A DNA stretch of 5,125 nucleotides from JAYOFM01 sp038117225 (GTDB taxonomy: Bacteria; Pseudomonadota; Alphaproteobacteria; Rhodospirillales; Casp-alpha2). The notes under the pieces are model-generated. The model searched no databases. It saw only the letters and a program-made list of their open reading frames with translations, and was not told where the DNA came from. Position numbers and translations under genes: made by a program. The stretch covers positions 1 to 5,125 of the forward strand of contig JAYOFM010000172.1 of the NCBI GenBank assembly GCA_038117225.1. Direction: 5' to 3'. How positions within the stretch are numbered: position 1 is the first letter of the stretch; every line of letters starts with the position of its first letter. Shown in pieces: positions 1 to 5,125 of the stretch.

Positions 1-349
1 GACCGATGGCCGTGCCGAACACTGCCGCGGCCATTGCCGCGGCGAGGCCGATGAAAAGCGAGACCCGACCACCGTAGAGGAGGCGAGTCAAAACATCGCG
101 GCCAAGTTCGTCGGTGCCCAGGGGATGGGTCGCCGACGGTGGTTCGAATCGCGCGAATAGGTCGGTGGCGTTGGCGTCTAGCCCTAACGCAGCCTCGACC
201 AGCGGCGCTGACAACCCGAGCGTCGCGAGTATGATGAGGATGCCCGCGCTTGCCATTGCCAGCCGATGACGGCGAAATCGCCGGAAAGCCAGCAACAATG
301 GTGTTTCCACGCGCATACCAGGGGCAGCATTGGTCGTGGCGGTGCTCAT
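1..349 (-). CDS. ABC transporter permease, DppC/OppC-like, 3' end beyond window
   Basis: This is the second inner-membrane permease of a peptide/nickel-type ABC importer; only the first 116 residues lie in the window. An N-terminal cytoplasmic stretch rich in Arg (about 23-29) precedes a hydrophobic segment at about 31-54. The family hallmark HPLGTDELGRD follows at 75-85, then LLYGGRVSLFIGLAAA at the start of the next membrane segment. The DppC/OppC/NikC families place this 'HPLGTD..GRD' motif in the same position. The ATG (349-347) overlaps the TGA of the upstream permease as ATGA, so translation is probably coupled. A GAGG stretch about 7 nt before the ATG can act as ribosome binding site. 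The EAA loop, which contacts the ATPase, lies outside the window. The transported substrate cannot be told from this fragment. Confidence 0.93.
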   Translation of the reverse strand, partial: MSTATTNAAPGMRVETPLLLAFRRFRRHRLAMASAGILIILATLGLSAPLVEAALGLDANATDLFARFEPPSATHPLGTDELGRDVLTRLLYGGRVSLFIGLAAAMAAAVFGTAIG

Positions 350-1314
350 ACGGCGGCCTCGCCAAGCGAGATGCGGGGGTCGAGAGCGCCGTAGGCGACA
401 TCGGCAAGGAAGTTACCGGTCAATGTCACCAGGGTCGCGAACAACAATGCCACCAGCGCAAGATTGAAATCATTGCCCATGATGGCATCAAAGATGAGCT
501 TGCCCATGCCCGGGTAGGCGAACACGGTTTCAGTGATCAAGGCACCAGAAAATAGCGTGCCAAAATCCAGCGCAAGGATAGTGACAACCGGGATCATGGC
601 GTTACGGAGCGCGTGACCGATGATGATGCCACGCCTATCGAGACCCTTGGCGCGCGCGGTTCGAATGTAATCCTGGCGCAGGGTTTCGATCATTGAGGCA
701 CGGACATAGCGCGTGTGACCGCCGACGCTGGCGATTGTCAGGCTGGCTACCGGGAGCACCAGGTATTGCGCGTGCTGCCAAAAGCCCTCAGCGCCGCCCG
801 CGGCACCGGTCCCGCCGGCGGGCAGCACGCCGAAGATCACAGCGAAAACCAAGATCAACAGCAACGCCAGCCAGAAGGGAGGCATCGAAATGCCGGCGAA
901 GGCAACCAGGTTGATGGAATAATCGCGAACCGAATACGGTTTGGCGGCGGCCCAGATGCCGGCGACCAGCGCGATTGAGGCCGCAAGTGAGAAACTCAGG
1001 CCGAGCAGGATCAACGTGTTGCCGAGCGCGGGGGCGATGACTTCCATGACCGGCCTGGCGTGGCCGCGCGAGAAACCGAAGTCACCGCCAAGTGCTGATG
1101 CAAGCCAATTGCCGTAGCGTTCCGTCAATGGCCGGTCGAGCCCGTAGAGCACGCGCAGCCGCGCAGCGTCGGCCGACGTCATGTTGGGATCTGCGGAGAT
1201 CATCAGGTCGACCGGGTCGCCCGGCATCAATCCGATCAACGCATAGATAACGAACGACATGACCGCCAGAACAACGATCGACTGCAGAAGGCGGCTGAGG
1301 AGAAATCGGGCCAT
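346..1314 (-). CDS. ABC transporter permease, DppB/OppB-like
   Basis: This is a 322-residue inner-membrane permease of a peptide/nickel-type importer, a normal length for DppB/OppB. Membrane segment 1 (about 9-30) ends in the typical LMPGDP motif (29-34). The periplasmic loop carries YGLDRPLTERYGNWL (57-71) and GDFGFSR (77-83), both family hallmarks. Further membrane segments lie near 98-122, 133-164, 185-200, 240-262 and 284-308. The EAA-type coupling loop QDYIRTARAKGL with HALRNAMIPV spans about 214-243, and the C-terminus has the common ALDPRI motif (310-315). The ATG follows the acetyltransferase stop by 16 nt. There is no strong Shine-Dalgarno sequence there, and no better in-frame start is visible. 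It probably pairs with the DppC-like protein to form the channel for the binding protein encoded at 1777-3448. Confidence 0.95.
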   Translation of the reverse strand: MARFLLSRLLQSIVVLAVMSFVIYALIGLMPGDPVDLMISADPNMTSADAARLRVLYGLDRPLTERYGNWLASALGGDFGFSRGHARPVMEVIAPALGNTLILLGLSFSLAASIALVAGIWAAAKPYSVRDYSINLVAFAGISMPPFWLALLLILVFAVIFGVLPAGGTGAAGGAEGFWQHAQYLVLPVASLTIASVGGHTRYVRASMIETLRQDYIRTARAKGLDRRGIIIGHALRNAMIPVVTILALDFGTLFSGALITETVFAYPGMGKLIFDAIMGNDFNLALVALLFATLVTLTGNFLADVAYGALDPRISLGEAAV

Positions 1315-1330
1315 GGCGCCAATGGTACGC

Positions 1331-1780
1331 CTAATCGAGGCGTTTCTGGAACCGTGAGGATCGAACAGTCAGATCATATCCTCTTGCGGCATAGAAGGCG
1401 TGCGTTTCCGTTCGATGTTCCGCGCAATAGATTGTGACGAGGTCAAGGTTTTGTTGGCGCGCCCAATTTTCCGCCGCCGCGAGCAGACGCGAACCGATTC
1501 CGCGCCCGCGCGCCTCGGCAACGGTCGCAATGGCCTGCACTTGCGCTTGCGGGGCGTCTTCCAGCATCCGCTTGATAAAAGCATGGAGAAAACCAAGCAC
1601 CGTTCCATCCGGTATCACGGCGACGAGGAGATGATGCTCGGGACTCGCCGTCATCAGCGTCAAGCGTTCTGTGATTTGGTTCGGCGAAGGTGAGTATCCG
1701 AGATCGTGGCAGAGGCCTTTAACGACAGCGATATCCGCTGCCTGCATTGGCCGGATCGCGACGTCGTCGCTGGACATCAT
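1331..1780 (-). CDS. GNAT-family N-acetyltransferase
   Basis: This is a 149-residue GNAT-fold acetyltransferase, expected to move an acetyl group from acetyl-CoA to an unknown amine. The fold runs from an N-terminal strand AIRPMQAADIAVV (8-20) through VLGFLHAFI (61-69) to the acetyl-CoA pyrophosphate loop RGRGIGSRLL (91-100), which fits the R/Q-x-x-G-x-G/A signature. It ends with motif B, THAFYAARGYD (126-136), whose Tyr130 could serve as general acid. The frame is open for 24 more codons upstream, but I chose ATG 1780-1778. It overlaps the TGA of the binding-protein gene as ATGA, and the following codon is a second ATG; the longer version would need 72 more nt of overlap. An acetyltransferase between a binding protein and its permeases is unusual. 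It could modify or detoxify the imported compound, but that is inference, and it might also be an unrelated passenger. Confidence 0.9.
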   Translation of the reverse strand: MMSSDDVAIRPMQAADIAVVKGLCHDLGYSPSPNQITERLTLMTASPEHHLLVAVIPDGTVLGFLHAFIKRMLEDAPQAQVQAIATVAEARGRGIGSRLLAAAENWARQQNLDLVTIYCAEHRTETHAFYAARGYDLTVRSSRFQKRLD

Positions 1781-3448
1781 TCTACGATCCAGTTCTCGAT
1801 CCACAGAGTCGTCGTATATTGGTGGCCAGTTGGCTCGATTCCGGACAGCCATTTGGGCAAAACGTAGGCGTTGGCGCGGAAATAGAGCGGCAGCACGGGT
1901 AATTCAGTGGCGTAGATATGCTGTAGACGATTCCACATAGTCTTTCGCTTGCCGCGGTCCAGTTCCACCTCGATCGCTTCGATCAAGGTATCGACCTCGG
2001 CGTTACGGAAGCCCATGTAGTTCTGGCCCGCCCAGTTGTTGTCGGCGGTCGGGACCGCTTCCGAATGCAAGGTGGTGCGTGGCACGGATTCAGGTGACGA
2101 CAGCCATGCGTACATGGCCATGGCGGGGAATCGGCGTTCTGTCACGGTCTTGCCGAAGAACACCCGCGCCGGTTCGTTCTTGATGCGAACATCTATCCCG
2201 ATGCGCCGCCACTGACTCTGCAATACCTGTTCCACAAGTTCGCGCGACCGATTTCCGGCGGTGGTCATGATCGTCAGCTGCAAGGGTTCGCCGGTGGCAT
2301 TGTGTCGAATGCCATTCTTCATCGACGTCCAGCCGGCGGCATCCAGCAGCGCCGCCGCCTTTTTGACGTCGAGCTTGTACGTCGGCACGTCGGCGGCGTG
2401 GACCCAATCCAGCGGATTGACGTTTGAATGCGCCACCGGTTGCCGGCCTTCGAACAATTTCGAAGATATTGCGTCGCGGTCGATGCCGAGAATCAGGGCC
2501 TGGCGCACCCGCCGGTCGGCGAGAGCAGGATTGTCGAGGTTCAGATCGATATGTTCGTAAATCAAGCCCGGCTTGAAGATCACACTGTAGCGTTTGCCGT
2601 GGCGCTTGGCGAAGGCGATTGCCTGATCGATGGTCAGCCCTAACTCGCCCGCGATCATGTCGATGCCGCCAGAAAGCAGGTTGGCTTCCAATGCCGCGGT
2701 GTTCTCAATGACGCGAACGGTGATCCGCTTGAAGGCTGGAGCCTTGCCCCACCATGTGGGATTGCGCTCCAACACCACGTGCGAGCCCGTCGCCGCCTCG
2801 GCTATGCGGTAGGGACCGAAATAGAGCCCGGGGTTGGTGGTGTCGGTATCGTAGGCCGTGCGGTTCTTGTATTCTGCCGGCTCAGCGAAATTCTTTGCAT
2901 CTATATGCGCCGGCAGTAGTTCAAAGCCGGAGATGTCGTTGTAGCGGAACGTCAGTTTGTCGAAATGGAGGGTCACCGTTTTCGGATCAATTTCATCGAT
3001 CTTGTAGAGCGAACGGTAGAATTCCGTATTGCTCACCCCGGATTTTGGGTGGCGGCCGACTTCCCATGTGAAGCGAACATCGGCGGCGGTAACCGGCATG
3101 CCATCGCCCCAAACCGCCCGAGGGTTGATCTTGTAGGTGACCGCGATGCCGCTCTTGCCGTCGGGCGTCGTCTCTTTCCTGGCTAAACCGTTCTCGATGG
3201 TTGGCAATTCGGTGCACAGCATGCACACCAGNNNNNNNNNNCACCAGTGTCCAATCCTTGTCGTAAACCGTGATCGGCCGCCGCGCCAATGCCAGCACAT
3301 AGGATTTGGCCAGCATCGTATCGATATTCGGATGGAAAGACGACGGGTACTGAGTGATGCCGATGACCAATGTGTCCTTTGCCGCGCGCGCTGGCAGGGC
3401 GGCGAAGAGGACAGCGATCAGAAGGGGAAGGGCATAGCGACTCGTCAT
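1777..3448 (-). CDS. Peptide-type ABC transporter substrate-binding protein (SBP family 5), interrupted by an N run
   Basis: This is a periplasmic binding protein of the family-5 (DppA/OppA/NikA) type, which delivers peptides or similar ligands to the permeases. Residues 1-22 form a signal peptide with a Leu/Ala core and an ARA|A cleavage site. The mature part has AVWGDGMPVTAADVRFTWE, YFGPYRIAEA, LERNPTWWG, DRRVRQALILGIDRDAI and a C-terminal WLSGIEP region, all typical of the family. The N run at 3232-3241 shifts the frame. The 5' part reads to TLV and the 3' part starts LVCMLCTELPT. Merging the repeated CACCAG beside the gap gives one 551-residue protein, a normal length. The ATG 3448-3446 is preferred to a GTG at 3466 because it places the signal peptide directly at the N-terminus; neither has a strong Shine-Dalgarno. 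The only two cysteines form a CxxC pair (C70, C73 after merging). The gene ends in an ATGA overlap with the acetyltransferase. Confidence 0.93.
3232..3241. other. Assembly gap placeholder (10 N) in the binding-protein gene
   Basis: Ten N break the binding-protein gene. The six bases CACCAG stand directly before (3226-3231) and directly after (3242-3247) the run. Removing the ten N and one copy deletes 16 bases, which joins the two reading frames exactly. The N run is therefore best read as a scaffolding placeholder between two overlapping contig ends, not as missing sequence. Confidence 0.93.
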
Positions 3449-3481
3449 GGTGGCAAACGGTAACACGCGGCTAGACGGGCG

Positions 3482-4018
3482 TCATCCGAGGTAATGCCTG
3501 AGCAATCGAATTCCATCGTCGCTGCTCCAATCGGCGGCACCCATCAGGTAACCTTGGATCAAGCCATCGCGATCGATGACGAAGGTCCAAGGCAGGCCTT
3601 CGCGTAGGCCGAAGGCTTCGGCGGTATGTCCCGTAGGATCGAGGTAGAGCGGTAGACTACGAATATTCAGGCGTTGGAAGTAAGGCCGCGCCAGACGGGT
3701 GCCCTCGATATCCAGGTTGATGGCCACGACCTCTAAGCCATCCGTGGCCATTAGCCGTTGCAGTTGGTCGAGATCGGGGAGTTCGTGCAGGCAGGCCGGA
3801 CACCATGTCGCCCAAAAATTGACCAACAGCACGCGTCCATTGAAGCGGTCGAGGTTGAGGATGCCGTTCTTTTCGTTGGTGAACGTTGTTGATGGTACGC
3901 GGGTCGGTGGTCGGACGATGATGAAGGGGCGGCGCTTACCATTAAATATGGGTGGAGCGCCCGCCCGAGCGTTGGCGGCCATCATACTCCGCCGGTTCCA
4001 AAACCTTGCCAAGGTCAT
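3482..4018 (-). CDS. TlpA-type thioredoxin-fold disulfide reductase, no evident signal peptide
   Basis: This is a 178-residue thioredoxin-fold protein of the TlpA/ResA type, a group that normally reduces or exchanges disulfides in the periplasm. After an N-terminal segment come the strand and active site VLLVNFWATWCPAC (63-76, redox cysteines C73 and C76). These are followed by EVVAINLDIEG (96-106), the inserted helix region PYFQRLNI (112-119), and GLPWTFVIDRDG (141-152), whose P143 is the expected cis-proline facing the active site. The C-terminus WSSDDGIRLLRHYL (164-177) is the usual last helix. The ATG 4018-4016 is the only start with an in-frame TGA upstream; no Shine-Dalgarno is obvious. 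The first 35 residues are basic and lack a hydrophobic stretch, so no export signal is seen, which is odd for this family. The gene lies 60 nt after the SHOCT gene and 33 nt before the binding-protein ATG. Confidence 0.9.
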   Translation of the reverse strand: MTLARFWNRRSMMAANARAGAPPIFNGKRRPFIIVRPPTRVPSTTFTNEKNGILNLDRFNGRVLLVNFWATWCPACLHELPDLDQLQRLMATDGLEVVAINLDIEGTRLARPYFQRLNIRSLPLYLDPTGHTAEAFGLREGLPWTFVIDRDGLIQGYLMGAADWSSDDGIRLLRHYLG

Positions 4019-4078
4019 GCTGGGACCATACGCGATCCCGGTACTTGTGGCGATTCACGGTTAGGCGACGACGCGCGA

Positions 4079-4387
4079 TCAGCCTAGCGCCGGGGTGTCC
4101 AAGTCACTGCGCCGTTGCAGGTAGTCGTCGCGCTCGATTTCGCCACGGGCATATCGCATGTCGAGCGCGGCGAGAGCGTCGCTGGCCTGCACCGTTGCGG
4201 AGGTCGTTGCGCCTGCGGCGTCGCTGCCGAGCCGCCATAGGAAGCGAACCAGCGCAACCGCGGCGACGGCGACCACAATGGTAACGACGACGCCAAGCAC
4301 GCCGTGAATCAAGCCGCCGAACCAAAATCCATCACCCATCCAGCCGTGTCCCTGGCCATAGCCGTGGCCGTATCCATTGCCCCACAT
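4079..4387 (-). CDS. Small membrane protein with Gly/Tyr/His-rich N-terminus and C-terminal SHOCT domain
   Basis: This is a 102-residue protein of unknown function. Residues 1-20 are rich in Gly, Tyr, His and Trp (GYGHGYGQGHGW at 5-16). A single membrane helix spans about 25-50 and ends in the basic RFLWR. After a linker of Ala, Thr and Ser, residues 70-96 (ALAALDMRYARGEIERDDYLQRRSDL and neighbours) match the SHOCT motif, a short helical C-terminal module found in many bacterial membrane proteins and thought to aid oligomerisation. By the positive-inside rule the SHOCT part is cytoplasmic and the Gly/Tyr/His tail periplasmic. The start is well supported: GGGAGA (revcomp of 4396-4401) lies 8 nt before the ATG. 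The gene follows the Gly/Tyr-rich secreted protein by 17 nt, so the two are surely co-transcribed, and they share the same tail motif. Confidence 0.9.
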   Translation of the reverse strand: MWGNGYGHGYGQGHGWMGDGFWFGGLIHGVLGVVVTIVVAVAAVALVRFLWRLGSDAAGATTSATVQASDALAALDMRYARGEIERDDYLQRRSDLDTPALG

Positions 4388-4404
4388 TGTTTGTTTCTCC
4401 CGAT

Positions 4405-5015
4405 TTAGCGCCGGCGCAGCATGCGGCCGGTGTGGCGGTCGATGGTCAACTGGTCGACCAGGGCGCCCTCGGCCTGGGTGACAATATCGACGGTGATGGT
4501 GTCATCTGCGGCCGAGGAATCGTAGGCGTATAACAATGNNNNNNNNNNGTATCATCGTTGACTTCCTTTACTTCGCCGACCTTGACGCGTGGATTGCCGC
4601 GCATGGCGAGTTGGCGTTCGATCATCGCCTTGGCCGCTTCCGTATCAAGACCGGCATTCAGCACCGTGCCACCAGGCCCATCACAGCCATGGCCATAGTT
4701 CCCGTAGCCCTGGCCCATGCCATGGCCTTGACCACCATAACCTTGGCCGTAACCTCGACCCATACCGGGTCCCATGCCATAGCCGTGGCCATAACCTCGC
4801 CCGTAGCCAGGGTCCATGCCATAACCTTGCCCATATCCGTGCCCCATGCCGGCACCAGGGCCGGCGCCCATGCCATACCCGGGGCCAGCGCCGGGGGGGG
4901 CGCCGCCTCCCGGACCGGGTCCATGCGCGGCGGCGATGGTTGCGGCGGTCGCCATGGCGCTGATTGTGAGGGCGGCAAAGGTGTTTCTGAGTAACCGGTG
5001 GGTCCTGGACTTCAT
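4405..5015 (-). CDS. Secreted Gly/Tyr/His/Met-rich protein with small C-terminal domain, interrupted by an N run
   Basis: This is a secreted protein of unknown function. Residues 1-30 are a signal peptide (basic MKSRTHRLLR, then an Ala/Thr-rich core ending AAA|H). Residues 31-116 are low complexity, built on GYGxGYG, GMGHGYG and GPGMG units with many His and Met and one Cys (C111). A folded-looking part begins at about 117 with LDTEAAKAMIERQLAMRGNPRVKVGEVKEV and continues, after the ten N at 4539-4548, in another frame as DDTITVDIVTQ and LTIDRHTGRMLRRR, ending at TAA 4407-4405. The latter resembles the PepSY-like tail of similar Gly/Tyr-rich proteins. Sharing one base across the gap gives an in-frame 199-residue protein, but a short real gap with length 2, 5 or 8 also fits. 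The start ATG 5015-5013 is fixed by AGGAG 9 nt upstream. Metal binding is possible from the His/Met content but not shown. Confidence 0.85.
4539..4548. other. Assembly gap placeholder (10 N) in the Gly/Tyr-rich protein gene
   Basis: Ten N separate the N-terminal frame (ending KEVNDD) from the C-terminal frame (starting near LLYAYDSSAADD). The frames are compatible if the true spacing is -1, 2, 5 or 8 bases and so on, not 10. A single base (G) is shared by both flanks, which fits -1 but is weak evidence alone. The real length is undetermined. Confidence 0.9.
4668..4925 (-). repeat. Degenerate Gly-Tyr-Gly / Gly-His-Gly coding repeat
   Basis: This stretch encodes an 86-residue low-complexity segment of short imperfect units (GYGQGYG, GYGHGYG, GHGMGQG, GPGMG). 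On the plus strand it shows recurring CCATGCCATAACC- and CCATAGCCGTGGCC-like words. No exact long unit recurs, so it is a degenerate repeat shaped by amino acid composition and not a clean tandem array. Confidence 0.85.
4893..4900 (-). repeat. Eight-base mononucleotide tract (C8 in the coding strand)
   Basis: Eight consecutive G on the plus strand give C8 in the sense strand of the Gly/Tyr-rich protein gene. They fall in codons for Ala-Pro-Pro at about residues 39-41, about ten residues after the signal peptide. A change of one base would put the whole repeat region out of frame. Confidence 0.9.
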
Positions 5016-5024
5016 CTTCGGTAA

Positions 5025-5029
5025 CTCCT
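5025..5029 (-). promoter_or_regulatory. Ribosome binding site AGGAG of the Gly/Tyr-rich protein gene
   Basis: AGGAG (revcomp of CTCCT) lies 9 nt before ATG 5015-5013. It decides the start: an in-frame ATG 60 nt upstream (5075-5073) has no such site and would put 20 polar residues in front of the signal peptide. Confidence 0.85.
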
Positions 5030-5108
5030 GCTTGCTGGAATTGAAATCGCCGGGCACGTTAAAGGGTGCGAGCATGGCGCATCATCGACACAATGCCGCT
5101 GTAGGGCA

Positions 5109-5122
5109 TTGATCTAGGTCAA
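5109..5122 (-). promoter_or_regulatory. FNR/FixK/Anr-type binding site (near-palindrome)
   Basis: The plus strand reads TTGATCTAGGTCAA, so the minus strand reads TTGACCTAGATCAA. Both fit the FNR/FixK/Anr consensus TTGAT-N4-ATCAA with one mismatch, and the centre CTAG is itself a palindrome. The site centre (5115.5) is about 100 nt before the Gly/Tyr-rich gene ATG. If it acts as an activator at about -41.5, transcription would start near 5074. A weak GATGAT (revcomp of 5081-5086) stands near the expected -10 position. The site could also serve a divergent gene beyond the right edge. This suggests, but does not prove, control by low oxygen or nitrogen oxides. Confidence 0.7.
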
Positions 5123-5125
5123 AAT

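Noticed and set aside
250..555. Open plus-strand frame of 101 codons, and several others over 600-1000, 1400-1940, 2261-3186, 3699-4284 and 4536-5112
   Set aside because: Each lies opposite a well-supported minus-strand gene, has no family-like sequence and is of the size expected by chance in GC-rich DNA.
1781..1852. 24-residue N-terminal extension of the acetyltransferase
   Set aside because: It would overlap the binding-protein gene by 76 nt; the ATGA junction start at 1780 gives a normal GNAT N-terminus.
1777..3466. Binding-protein gene as a frameshifted pseudogene
   Set aside because: The only shift is at the N run, and the six-base flanking repeat repairs it exactly; the rest of the frame is intact.
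4022..4039. GGGA...TCCC inverted repeat in the spacer before the thioredoxin gene, as a terminator
   Set aside because: The stem is only 4 bp with a 10-base loop and has no T run on the minus strand, so it is not a credible terminator.
4668..4925. Repeated words read as a CRISPR array or non-coding tandem repeat
   Set aside because: There are no constant repeats with unique spacers; the words follow from Gly-Tyr-Gly/Gly-His-Gly codons in an open frame.
5016..5075. Upstream ATG at 5075 as start of the Gly/Tyr-rich protein
   Set aside because: It lacks a Shine-Dalgarno sequence and would bury the signal peptide, while ATG 5015 has AGGAG 9 nt before it.
1..5125. Mobile element, tRNA, rRNA or phage attachment site
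   Set aside because: I saw no transposase or integrase frame, no terminal inverted repeats and no cloverleaf-like segment on reading both strands.

Overview
The window looks like chromosomal DNA of a GC-rich proteobacterium, most likely an alphaproteobacterium. The grounds are the codon use, the style of the family-5 solute-binding protein and permeases, and an FNR/FixK-type palindrome of the form usual in that class. No rRNA or other taxonomic marker is present, so this is inference. Two runs of exactly ten N indicate a draft or metagenome scaffold.

All seven genes lie on the minus strand and are read from right to left. At the right edge is a 14-bp FNR/FixK-like box (5109-5122). It precedes a secreted Gly/Tyr/His/Met-rich protein (4405-5015, broken by an N run) and, 17 nt further on, a small membrane-anchored SHOCT-domain protein (4079-4387). 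After a 60-nt spacer come a TlpA-type thioredoxin (3482-4018), a family-5 peptide-type solute-binding protein (1777-3448, also broken by an N run), a GNAT acetyltransferase (1331-1780), and two peptide-type ABC permeases (346-1314, and 1-349 cut by the window edge). Two junctions are 4-nt ATGA overlaps and the others are 16 to 60 nt apart, so the set is probably one or two co-transcribed units. There is no gene-free stretch over 300 bases.

The last four genes form a peptide/nickel-type ABC importer module with an acetyltransferase inserted between binding protein and permeases. The ATPase genes would be expected beyond the left edge. The first two genes are envelope proteins sharing an unusual Gly-Tyr-Gly-His motif and standing behind a possible low-oxygen regulatory site.

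The main results of close reading are these. (1) The N run in the binding-protein gene is almost certainly not a real gap: the same six bases flank it on both sides, and merging them restores one intact 551-codon frame. (2) The repaired binding protein has exactly two cysteines, in a CxxC arrangement, and its neighbour is a thioredoxin-fold reductase. (3) The Gly/Tyr-rich protein carries an eight-base C tract just after its signal peptide. I did not find a clearly new defence or mobile system here. The most original element is the envelope gene pair and its linkage to the thioredoxin/transporter set.
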